A stretch of 64,000 nucleotides of DNA from an uncultured Sphingopyxis sp. (GTDB lineage: Bacteria; Pseudomonadota; Alphaproteobacteria; Sphingomonadales; Sphingomonadaceae). This document shows, piece by piece, positions 29,627 to 37,013 of this stretch. Position 1 is the first letter of the stretch. The number at the start of each line of letters is the position of its first letter. The notes beneath the pieces were generated by a model that worked only from the letters and a program-made list of their open reading frames with translations, was not told the DNA's origin and made no database searches. The position numbers and the translations under genes were made by a program. The stretch lies in the NCBI GenBank assembly GCA_936933955.1, contig CAKZIN010000031.1, positions 1 through 64,000 on the forward strand, given 5' to 3'.

Positions 29627-29653
29627 ATGCCACCAACACAGCTGGAGCGTGCC

Positions 29654-30703
29654 ATGTCCGTCCTTTTTGCCCTCGCGCTGGCCGCCACGCCTGCGGCTCA
29701 AACAGTGGCTCAGGTCGATCGCGCGGTCGTCGCGCCGCGTCACGAAATTGCCGTGTTGGGGACGGCGCATCTCGATTAGCTGCCCGAAGGCTTTGACCCG
29801 GCCACCCGCTTGGGACCGGTACTGGATCGTATCGCCGCGTGGCCGCCGGCGATGATCGCCGTGGAGAACCTCTCGGGCGCACAGTGCGACTATCTTCGCC
29901 GCTACCGCTTTGCATATCCCGACACCGCCGAAAGCTATTGTTGGGACCCGGCGCCGGCGCGCACCGCGCTCGGCCTCGACAACGCGGGCGCAGAGCAGGC
30001 GATCGAAACTCTGCTTGCGAGCCCGCGTCAGGATCGCCCCGCAGCCGAGCGCCGTCGGCTTGCCGCGCTGATGCTCGCAACCGGCGATCGCGCCTCGGCT
30101 CTGGTGCAGTGGCTGCGCTTGCCGCCGGGGGAGCGCGTCGCTGATGCAACGCTCACCGCCCCGCTCGTCGACGTGCTGAACCGCACGATGACGCGGCGCA
30201 ACGAGAGCTATCAATTGGCCGCTCGCCTTGCCGCCCGGCTCGGGCATGAGCGGCTCATACTGATGGACGACCACACCGGGGACCGGGCCACGGGCGGCGA
30301 AAGGCCCACTGACGAAGCGCAGATCCGCGCGATCTGGAGCAATCCGCACGCGAGCCGTCTGCGCGACGAGGACGCCGCCGCCGATCGTGCAATGATCGGG
30401 CCCGGCGGTGACATGTTGCGCTGGTATCGCCGCCTCAACAGCGTCGAGCGCATGCGAACCAATATGGCGGGTGATTTCGGCGCCGCCGCTGGGACCGACG
30501 CGAGCAACGTGGGCCGCCGCTACCTCGCTTATTGGGAGACGCGGAACCTGCGTATGGTGGCCAACATCCGGGAGGCGATCGGTCCAACCCCGCCAGGTCG
30601 GGTTCTGGTCATCGTCGGCGCGGCGCACAAGCCGCATTTCGAACGATATCTCGGCATGCTCAGCGACGTGCGCGTGAGCGACGTCGGACAGGTGTTGCGC
30701 TGA
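29654..30703 (+). pseudogene. DUF5694-type protein gene interrupted by an amber codon
   Basis: The frame opens at ATG 29654 (GGAGCG upstream) with a signal-peptide-like MSVLFALALAATPAAQ, runs through EIAVLGTAHLD and meets TAG at 29777-29779. It then continues in the same frame without any break to 30703: LPEGFDPATRLGPVLDRI, IAVENLSGAQCDYLRRY and a C-terminal VLVIVGAAHKPHFERYL. The family text normally reads through this point, so TAG probably replaces CAG (Gln). A downstream TTG at 29810 could yield a 297-residue product without signal peptide. The change is a single nonsense mutation or a sequencing error. Function of the family is unknown. Confidence 0.75.
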
Positions 30704-30706
30704 TCG

Positions 30707-31816
30707 TCAGCCTCCCGACAGCGGGCTCGCCCCCTCACCCAGACTGAACAACGGCAGGTCGTTGCTGCCGCTCGCCGCGGTCTCCACGCCTTCGAAGCCA
30801 CTCACCGTTACGCCCAGCAGCCGTGCGCCCATGGGGAGGGGGAGGGCGGCGGTGAGTATCGCCTGCGCGCGGGCGAGAAGGTCGGCGTGACTCGCCACCC
30901 AGCCGCCGCTTTGCGCGCGAGTGATCTGACGAAAGTCGGCGAACTTGATCTTGACGGTGACCGTGCGCGCAGGGGGATGACCCTTGAGCCGCTCGCACAC
31001 CGTGTCGACGATGGTCGTGAGCGCCGCGAGGAGGTCGTCGGCGCGGGTCAGGTCGTGGTCGAAGGTGCGTTCGGCGCCCAGCGACTTTCGCATGCGCTCA
31101 CTCCGCACCGGGCGATGGTCGACGCCGTTGGCCATGTCGATCAGCACTTGCGCCCCGCGCCGGAAGTGCGCGTCGAGCTGGTCGCGAGGAGCGTTGGCAA
31201 GCTCGGCGCAACTGCGCAGCCCCAGCGCCTCCAGCCGTCGCGCGGTGACCGGCCCCACGCCATGCAGGCGACTGACCGGCAGCGAATGCACGAAGGCCGC
31301 CTCGCGGCCGGGCGGCACCACCGTCAAGCCGTCAGGCTTGCGATGGTCGGAGGCGAGCTTGGCGACGAGCTTGTTCGTCGCGACTCCCGCTGACGCAGTG
31401 AGCCGCGTCACCTCCAAAATGCGCGCGCGCACATGTTGCGCGGTAGCCGTTGCACTGCCGAAGCCGCCGCGGTCGCTGGTGACGTCGAGATAGGCTTCGT
31501 CGAGGCTGAGCGGCTGCACCGCGTCGGCGACCTCCGCAAAGATCGCACGGATCTGCTGGCTGACCTCCCGATAGACGTCAAAGCGCGACTTCACGAAGAT
31601 GAGGTCCGGACACAGCTTCGCCGCGGTGAGCGAGGGCATAGCGGAGCGCACCCCAAATCGCCGCGCCTCGTAGCTCGCCGCCGCCACCACCCCACGCATC
31701 CTCGAACCGCCGACCGCGACCGGTTTGCCGCGCAAGGTCGGATCGTCGCGCTGCTCCACGCTCGCGAAGAACGCGTCCATGTCGACATGGATGATCTTGC
31801 GGACCCGCTCGGTCAT
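30707..31816 (-). CDS. dinB: DNA polymerase IV (Y-family, translesion)
   Basis: An error-prone lesion-bypass polymerase of 369 residues. Catalytic acidic residues lie in HVDMDAFFASVEQ (Asp12 region) and SLDEAYLD. The little-finger domain follows, with the helix-hairpin-helix LHGVGPVTARRLEALGL. The C-terminal tail NDLPLFSL resembles a beta-clamp binding peptide of the QxxLxLF class. An SOS box overlaps its promoter. It is convergent with the interrupted DUF5694 gene, 3 nt apart. Confidence 0.96.
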   Translation of the reverse strand: MTERVRKIIHVDMDAFFASVEQRDDPTLRGKPVAVGGSRMRGVVAAASYEARRFGVRSAMPSLTAAKLCPDLIFVKSRFDVYREVSQQIRAIFAEVADAVQPLSLDEAYLDVTSDRGGFGSATATAQHVRARILEVTRLTASAGVATNKLVAKLASDHRKPDGLTVVPPGREAAFVHSLPVSRLHGVGPVTARRLEALGLRSCAELANAPRDQLDAHFRRGAQVLIDMANGVDHRPVRSERMRKSLGAERTFDHDLTRADDLLAALTTIVDTVCERLKGHPPARTVTVKIKFADFRQITRAQSGGWVASHADLLARAQAILTAALPLPMGARLLGVTVSGFEGVETAASGSNDLPLFSLGEGASPLSGG

Positions 31817-31825
31817 GGTCGCCGC

Positions 31826-31854
31826 GTTCTACGCTTGTTCGCGCGACAGGCCAA
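31826..31854 (-). promoter_or_regulatory. dinB promoter overlapped by an SOS box
   Basis: On the plus strand GTTCTACGCTTGTTC (31826-31840) is a perfect GTTC-N7-GTTC LexA operator. On the minus strand a possible -35 TTGGCC (31849-31854) and -10 TAGAAC (31826-31831), 17 nt apart, embrace it, so LexA would cover the -10. The predicted start point is only a few bases before the ATG at 31816, implying a nearly leaderless mRNA. The operator is read directly; the promoter is inferred. Confidence 0.8.
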
Positions 31855-31917
31855 GGCGGTGCCGGCGCAAATCGGCTTGCGATGCACGCGAACGCGTGGC
31901 ATCTGCCCCGCTGCCGA

Positions 31918-31991
31918 GCGGGTATAGCATAGTGGTAATGCTCCAGCCTTCCAAGCTGGCTAGAGGGGTTCGATTCCCCTTACCCGCTCCA
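31918..31991 (+). tRNA. tRNA-Gly (anticodon TCC)
   Basis: A 74-nt cloverleaf: acceptor arms GCGGGTA (31918-31924) and TACCCGC (31981-31987), anticodon stem CCAGC/GCTGG with loop CTTCCAA and anticodon TCC at 31950-31952, T-loop GGTTCGATTCC, and an encoded CCA at 31989-31991. It decodes GGA and, by wobble, GGG. It stands alone between dinB and the EF-hand gene. Confidence 0.97.
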
Positions 31992-32084
31992 TCTCCCCCA
32001 GCGTTCAGCGCAGCGTCAGTCGAGCAGCTTAGGCTAGCACTTTCGAGCCGGCGGCGTCGGTGCTGCGCGGTGATGGAGATGGAT

Positions 32085-32675
32085 ATGCGAAAGTTGATGT
32101 TTGGCGCCCTGCTCGGGTCGGCCCTGCTGGCGACCGGCGCGATCGCCCAGCAGGCGACGACGCCGAGCGCACCGTCACCAATGCGCGAGCGCGTGCCGAT
32201 GGCCGACATGACTCGCGCGCAAGCGGGTGAGCGCGCGGCCCAGCAGTTCGACCGGCTCGATGCCAACCGCGACGGCACGCTTGATCAGAGCGACATGCAG
32301 GCGCGCATGCTCGCCCGGCAGGCCGAGCGCTTCACCAGCCTCGACACCGACCGCAACGGGTCGATCAGCCGTGCGGAATGGGACGCCGGCCATCAGATGA
32401 TGATGTCGCGGCGGGGTGAACGTCATGCCGCGATGGGGCAGCGGATGGGACGCGGCGGTGCGATGCGCGACGGCATGATGATGCGCCGCGGCGGTGCTGG
32501 CCTCGGCCAGCAGGGCGCGACGCCCGGGACCGCGCGTTCGCCGCTCACCCGCGATGCGCTTGTCAACAGTGCCTACGCGCTGTTCGACGCGCTCGACGCC
32601 AATCGTGACGGGACCGTGACGCAGGCGGAGCGCGCAGCGAGGCGCGCTGAAATGCGTCAGCAGCGCCAGCGCTGA
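32085..32675 (+). CDS. Periplasmic EF-hand domain protein
   Basis: A secreted protein of 196 residues with a signal peptide (MRKLMFGALLGSALLATGAIAQ). Three canonical EF-hand calcium loops are visible: DANRDGTLDQSD (59-70), DTDRNGSISRAE (87-98) and DANRDGTVTQAE (171-182). Between the second and third lies a methionine-, arginine- and glycine-rich linker. It probably binds calcium in the periplasm; its role is unknown. The start at 32085 is chosen because GGAG lies 6 nt upstream; ATGs at 32073 and 32079 are alternatives. Confidence 0.88.
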   Translation: MRKLMFGALLGSALLATGAIAQQATTPSAPSPMRERVPMADMTRAQAGERAAQQFDRLDANRDGTLDQSDMQARMLARQAERFTSLDTDRNGSISRAEWDAGHQMMMSRRGERHAAMGQRMGRGGAMRDGMMMRRGGAGLGQQGATPGTARSPLTRDALVNSAYALFDALDANRDGTVTQAERAARRAEMRQQRQR

Positions 32676-32690
32676 CGATCTTCGATGTCG

Positions 32691-32715
32691 CCGGGTCTCA
32701 CCTGTCGAGACCCGG
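32691..32715. terminator. Hairpin between convergent genes
   Basis: A perfect 9-bp inverted repeat (CCGGGTCTC at 32691-32699 and GAGACCCGG at 32707-32715, 7-nt loop) in the 54-nt gap between the EF-hand gene and the convergent thioesterase gene. No T-tract, so likely a weak or Rho-assisted bidirectional terminator. Confidence 0.55.
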
Positions 32716-32729
32716 TGATCGACGTCCCC

Positions 32730-33533
32730 CTACACGTAAAGCGCGACGCCCTGAGTGCCGAGCGCGACCAGTTCACGGCGCGCATTCCAGATCTGCATCT
32801 CCTGAACGGAAAAGCCCCGGCGCACCCAGTTCGAGCGGCTCGCCAGCAGCCACCAGCCGTCCTCGGTCTGGGGATCGTCGCTGAGATAGTGCTGCGTCCA
32901 GGTCGAACTGCTTACCGGCCCGAACTCCCGGAACATCGTGATCGCGGCGGGCGGCAGCGCATCGCCGAGTGCGAGCAACGAAACTGTCGCAGGCGCGCTC
33001 GGCTGGTCCACCCACCGCACCCAAGTGACAATATCCGCATCGGCCTTGGCATGGCCGAAGCCCCGCCCTCCGCGCGGGCGCATGTCGAACTTGCGCGTAA
33101 AGCTGGGGCGCATCGGATGATCCGCCACGCTTTCGAGCGCGTCGGGATCGGCGATCTGGGGAGCCGGCATGGATGCAAGGTCCACGTGGCTATCTCGCGC
33201 GCCGAGGAAGGTGAAGGTGGCATTGGTCCCGTAACCGGCCTCGCTCGTCACGTCGGCGCCGACAAACAGCGACGATTTGGACCGACGCAGTTCGCGGGTC
33301 GTGACCGCCACCTCTCCGCCGATCGGGCCGACGAAGCTGATCTGTGCGCTGCGAAGCGGAGCATGCGGCGTGTGCTCGGCGAGGACCGCGTCGAGCGCCA
33401 CCGCCGCGCTGATCCCGCCATAAGCGGTCCGCCCCTGCATCCAGTCGGCGCCAATGGCGTAGCGGCGCGCAGAGCCCTCGGCACGGCCAGCGCCTAGCAG
33501 TTGGTTAAGGCTGGTCGCCGTGTCGCCGCTCAA
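32730..33533 (-). CDS. Thioesterase family (double hotdog) protein
   Basis: A protein of 267 residues that resembles acyl-CoA thioesterase II-like double-hotdog enzymes: GRTAYGGISAAVALDAV in the first hotdog, then FVGPIGGEVAV and SKSSLFVGADV, and WTQHYLSDDPQ, QEMQIWNARRELVALGTQG in the second. It probably hydrolyses an acyl-CoA; the substrate is unknown. The start is a TTG at 33533, 4 nt after the upstream gene's stop, with GAGGG about 9 nt before it; no ATG or GTG serves better. It is translationally close to the reductase gene upstream. Confidence 0.82.
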   Translation of the reverse strand: MSGDTATSLNQLLGAGRAEGSARRYAIGADWMQGRTAYGGISAAVALDAVLAEHTPHAPLRSAQISFVGPIGGEVAVTTRELRRSKSSLFVGADVTSEAGYGTNATFTFLGARDSHVDLASMPAPQIADPDALESVADHPMRPSFTRKFDMRPRGGRGFGHAKADADIVTWVRWVDQPSAPATVSLLALGDALPPAAITMFREFGPVSSSTWTQHYLSDDPQTEDGWWLLASRSNWVRRGFSVQEMQIWNARRELVALGTQGVALYV

Positions 33534-33537
33534 CGGC

Positions 33538-34713
33538 TCAACCCTCGACCGTGAAGCTAAGCCCGGCTCGCTCCTCCAGACGATCCGCGAGCTTCAAACC
33601 CATCAGCCCGCCCGGGGTATACACCCCGCCCGGTGCGTCCCAGTCGACGAGCATCAGCCCCGTCTCCGCCAGCATCTTGGAGGTGGAGCCGTAGCCCGGG
33701 TCCTTGTCGCCCTTCACCGACACCCGCAGCCGTCGTCCGTCGGGCCATTCGCCCACGAACAATATGTCATAGAAACCCGCCTCGCGTTCCTCGCGGGTCG
33801 GTCCCTCGCCTGGCGCGGGGTCGTTTGGGGTGCCGATCATCGGTGTCGAAGCGACATATTTCGCCGCCGCCTCCCCCTCAGCTCCGCCACCGGTGAGGAT
33901 CATCTCGTCATAGACGAAGTCCTCTCCCCAATGATGGCCGAGGAGGAAGTTGGTGCGGTGGACGTTCTTGGTGTTTATCGCCGCCATCACGAACGGCGCG
34001 GCCCAGCTGCCGATGCCCTCGTCGAATTCGACCGCATCGCCGAGCGGCTGGTCAGGGCCGCGAAACTCGGGCGTGAGGGCAAAAGGGTCGGTGAGCGCGG
34101 CGATGACGCCCGGATCCTTTGCCGCCGCCGCCATCGTGGCGCGGAGTGAGGCCGCAGTGCCGCCGGAGAACTTGCCCTGCATCGCGCGCACGCGGCCTTT
34201 GACGCGCGGCGCGGGCGAACCGAACCGATCGATCCCCTCCGCCTGCAGCACACTGACGCCCAGGTCGAAGGGAATCGAATCGAACCCGCAGGAAAAGACG
34301 ATGCGCGCGCCCGACTGTTTAGCGGCGCCGTGGTGCTGGTCGATCTTGGCCTTCATCCACGCGGGCTCGCCGCACAGGTCGGCGTAGTCGGTGCCGTTGG
34401 CGACGCAGCTCGCAACGAGCGCGTCGCCGTAAAGCTGGTAGGGGCCGACGGTGGTGACCACCACGCGCGTCGATCGCGTCATCGCATCGAGGCTCGCGGC
34501 GTCGTCGGCGTCGGCAACGATCAGCGGAACGTCGGCAGCGGCGCCGATTTCGTCCCGCACCGCTTCGAGCTTTGAACGGTCACGACCCGCCATCGCCCAG
34601 CGCGTGCGCTCCCCCTCCGCCTGTCGCTTGGCGAGATACTCCGCGACCAGCCGCCCGGTGTAGCCGGTGGCGCCCCAGACGATCAGGTCATGCTCGCGTT
34701 CGTCGGTCGCCAT
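33538..34713 (-). CDS. Saccharopine dehydrogenase-like / trans-acting enoyl reductase family protein
   Basis: A putative NAD(P)-dependent reductase of 391 residues. The N-terminal Rossmann fold has IVWGATGYTGRLVAEYL. Downstream segments TVGPYQLYGDALVASC, GTDYADLCGEP and RIVFSCGFDSIPFDLG are diagnostic of the family that includes mycobacterial trans-acting enoyl reductases and eukaryotic SCCPDH. The substrate is unknown; a lipid-related role is plausible given the adjacent thioesterase. It starts 16 nt after dcd ends on the same strand. Confidence 0.85.
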   Translation of the reverse strand: MATDEREHDLIVWGATGYTGRLVAEYLAKRQAEGERTRWAMAGRDRSKLEAVRDEIGAAADVPLIVADADDAASLDAMTRSTRVVVTTVGPYQLYGDALVASCVANGTDYADLCGEPAWMKAKIDQHHGAAKQSGARIVFSCGFDSIPFDLGVSVLQAEGIDRFGSPAPRVKGRVRAMQGKFSGGTAASLRATMAAAAKDPGVIAALTDPFALTPEFRGPDQPLGDAVEFDEGIGSWAAPFVMAAINTKNVHRTNFLLGHHWGEDFVYDEMILTGGGAEGEAAAKYVASTPMIGTPNDPAPGEGPTREEREAGFYDILFVGEWPDGRRLRVSVKGDKDPGYGSTSKMLAETGLMLVDWDAPGGVYTPGGLMGLKLADRLEERAGLSFTVEG

Positions 34714-34729
34714 TGTCGTTATCGCTCCG

Positions 34730-35284
34730 TCAAAGCCGCGGCAGGGTGACGCCGCGCTGGCCCATATATTTGCCCGCGCGGTCGGCGTAGCTCACCTCGC
34801 ACGGCTCATTGCCCTGGAGGAAGAGGAACTGGCACGCGCCTTCATTGGCGTAGATCTTGGCCGGCAGCGGGGTGGTGTTCGAAAACTCGAGCGTCACATG
34901 CCCCTCCCAGCCGGGCTCGAGCGGGGTGACGTTCACGATGATGCCGCAGCGGGCGTAGGTCGATTTGCCGAGGCAGATCACGAGCACATCGCGCGGCACG
35001 CGGAAATACTCGACCGTGCGCGCGAGCGCGAAGCTGTTGGGCGGAATGACGCACACGTCGGTCTTGCGATCGACGAAGCTGTTGGAGGCGAAGTCCTTGG
35101 GGTCCACCACCGCGCTGTCGACGTTGGTGAAGATCTTGAAATCGTTCGCCACCCGCGCGTCGTAGCCGTAGGACGACAGGCCGTAGCTGATGCACCCGTC
35201 GCGTCGCTGCGCCTCGACGAAAGGTTCGATCATCCCGTCGTTGAGCGCGCGCTCGCGTATCCATCGGTCGGAAAGGATGCTCAT
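34730..35284 (-). CDS. dcd: dCTP deaminase
   Basis: Deaminates dCTP to dUTP, feeding dTMP synthesis. It has 184 residues from the ATG at 35284 (MSILSDRWIRE). Visible family motifs are SYGYDARV, ICLGKSTYARCGI with the arginine and lysine/serine of the active site, NVTPLEPGWEGHVTLE (catalytic glutamate) and a C-terminal KYMGQRGVTLPRL. The ATG overlaps the cdd stop as ATGA. Confidence 0.96.
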   Translation of the reverse strand: MSILSDRWIRERALNDGMIEPFVEAQRRDGCISYGLSSYGYDARVANDFKIFTNVDSAVVDPKDFASNSFVDRKTDVCVIPPNSFALARTVEYFRVPRDVLVICLGKSTYARCGIIVNVTPLEPGWEGHVTLEFSNTTPLPAKIYANEGACQFLFLQGNEPCEVSYADRAGKYMGQRGVTLPRL

Positions 35285-35727
35285 CCGCCGATCCCCAGAT
35301 CGCCCGGCCCAAAGGCGTGAGGGAGGAGGGCGGATAGTTGGTGCGTCTCGACCGCCCCGCCGTCGCCGGAGGCGCAGTGGATGGTGAGGTCGCGGTTCGA
35401 AAGGCTCGCCGCTTCGTTGAGGACCTGTCGGCAGCGGCCGCACGGCCGGACGGGATCGGACCCCGCGATGCCGCCGCCTTCATCCATCACCCCTCCGATC
35501 ACGCCAACCTCGACCACGCGGCGCAGCGCCCCTTCGCTATTGGCCTTCGCCAGGGCGACCGTTTCGGCACAAAGCGACAGGCCGTAGCTTGCATTCTCGA
35601 AGTTGGTGCCGGTCACGATCGAGCCGTCGTCGAGCAGCAGCGCGGCGCCCACCGCGAAGCGCGAATAGGGGGCGTGGGCGTGGGCGGCGGCCTCTCGGGC
35701 GGCGGCGATCAGCGCGTCGCGGGTCAT
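35281..35727 (-). CDS. cdd: Cytidine deaminase
   Basis: A zinc enzyme of 148 residues that converts cytidine and deoxycytidine to uridine forms. Zinc ligands and the catalytic glutamate lie in LCAETVAL and PCGRCRQVL; APYSRFAVGAALL and GTNFENASY contribute the substrate pocket. The ATG at 35727 overlaps the stop of the gene upstream (ATGA), and its stop overlaps the dcd start, so the two pyrimidine deaminases are translationally coupled. Confidence 0.95.
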   Translation of the reverse strand: MTRDALIAAAREAAAHAHAPYSRFAVGAALLLDDGSIVTGTNFENASYGLSLCAETVALAKANSEGALRRVVEVGVIGGVMDEGGGIAGSDPVRPCGRCRQVLNEAASLSNRDLTIHCASGDGGAVETHQLSALLPHAFGPGDLGIGG

Positions 35728-36434
35728 CGCCTGCCGTCCTGCCCGAGATTGCGGCGCAGCGCCAGCCATCGCACGCGGCCCGCAACACCGTCGAGCTGGG
35801 TGCGATCGTTGGCGAGCCACAGCGCCCAGTCGCGGCGCGCCCCGTTCCTCGCCGCCCCCGCATCGCGCGGCGCAATCAGCAGGCGTTCGCGCCGAATGTC
35901 GCCGAGCGGATAGCGCTCCTCCAGGTCCGGCATGATGCCCAGCACCGCCCGGCGCCCGCCGTGCGTCTCCACCTGCGAGAGGAAGGTGGTGAGTTCGGCC
36001 CGGAGCAGGGCGGGAGAGGGCGGCCGCGCGCATTGCGCCTCATCCTCGATCAGCACCAGCGGCGGCAGCGTATCGCTCGCGCGTGGGACCAGCGTCACGA
36101 ACGCGGCCGCCTGCTCCGCCGCCGGGGCGCACAGGCGGTAGTGGTGGATGGCCCCGGTCGGGAGGCCGCTCCCCCGCGCCGCGGCGAGAAGTTCGCTAAA
36201 GCCGGGCTCGAGCCGGGATCCGCGCGTGGCGTCGAGGTAGACGAAGCGAGCGCCTGCCGCCTTGAGCGCGTCGGCGGTGAGCGGACGGTTGGCCGCGCCG
36301 ATCGCCACCCCCTGCGCTCCGACGCTGGTCGGCGCGGGTCGCCAGCGATCGGCGCGCGTCGCCCAAATCGCCCAGCCGAGCAGCCCCAAGAGCAGCGCTA
36401 GCAGCACCGCTTTCAACCAGCCGCGCTCACCCAC
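35724..36434 (-). CDS. GH25 lysozyme-like membrane-anchored protein
   Basis: A protein of 236 residues with an N-terminal signal anchor (WLKAVLLALLLGLLGWAIW). The remainder looks like a glycoside hydrolase family 25 barrel: ALKAAGARFVYLDATRG, GFSELLAAARGSGLPTGAIHHYRLC and PLVLIEDEAQC, where D-x-E-like acidic residues may be catalytic. The usual first-strand motif GxDxS is replaced by GVAIGAANRPL, so activity is uncertain. The start is a GTG at 36434, overlapping the UPF0262 gene by 8 bases; the stop overlaps cdd. Confidence 0.7.
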   Translation of the reverse strand: MGERGWLKAVLLALLLGLLGWAIWATRADRWRPAPTSVGAQGVAIGAANRPLTADALKAAGARFVYLDATRGSRLEPGFSELLAAARGSGLPTGAIHHYRLCAPAAEQAAAFVTLVPRASDTLPPLVLIEDEAQCARPPSPALLRAELTTFLSQVETHGGRRAVLGIMPDLEERYPLGDIRRERLLIAPRDAGAARNGARRDWALWLANDRTQLDGVAGRVRWLALRRNLGQDGRR

Positions 36435-36912
36435 GGAAATGGAGCACGCAGATCAGCGTGAACAGGCGCCGCGCGGTGTCGAAGTCGAGCTCGATCTTGT
36501 CGCCCAGCCGCTCCATCAGCAGCTGCGCGGCGTCGTTGTGGATCGCACGCCGGGCCATGTCGATCGTCTCAATCTGGTCGGCGGTCGCTGTACGGAGCGC
36601 CTGATAATAGCTGCCGACGATCGCGAAATATTCGCGGACCGGTCGGCGAAAGCGCCCCAGCGCGATGACCAGTTGCTCCCACGGCGTTCCGTCGGCGCGG
36701 CGGATGTCCATCGCCAGCCGCCCGTCGTGCACCGCCAGATGCAGCTGCCACGGCCCGGCATAATCGTCGCCCGGATGTTCGCGCAGAGGGCGAAAGTGCG
36801 AGTTTTCCTTGAGGTCGAACAGTGCGATGCGCCGCTCCTGCTCGACATCGTCGCTGCGCCGCACGACCGTCGCTTCGTCGAGTTCGATGTGGATGATGCG
36901 CGGGTCGGCCAT
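36427..36912 (-). CDS. UPF0262 family protein
   Basis: A conserved alphaproteobacterial protein of unknown function, 161 residues from the ATG at 36912 (MADPRIIHIELDE). Characteristic stretches are ERRIALFDLKENSHF, PWQLHLAVHDGRLAMDIR, LGRFRRPVREYFAI and a C-terminal RLFTLICVLHFRG. It is probably cytosolic because no signal peptide is visible. It is the first gene of the leftward run and lies 101 nt from the divergent dnaB start. Confidence 0.93.
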   Translation of the reverse strand: MADPRIIHIELDEATVVRRSDDVEQERRIALFDLKENSHFRPLREHPGDDYAGPWQLHLAVHDGRLAMDIRRADGTPWEQLVIALGRFRRPVREYFAIVGSYYQALRTATADQIETIDMARRAIHNDAAQLLMERLGDKIELDFDTARRLFTLICVLHFRG

Positions 36913-37013
36913 GGCAATATGCCGCCCATTGCCGCAGCTTTGAAAGGATATCCACAGCTTTGCGCGTGGGCGAGCTTGACGCGGCGACGGCCTGCGCGTG
37001 AGGTCGCGCGACC

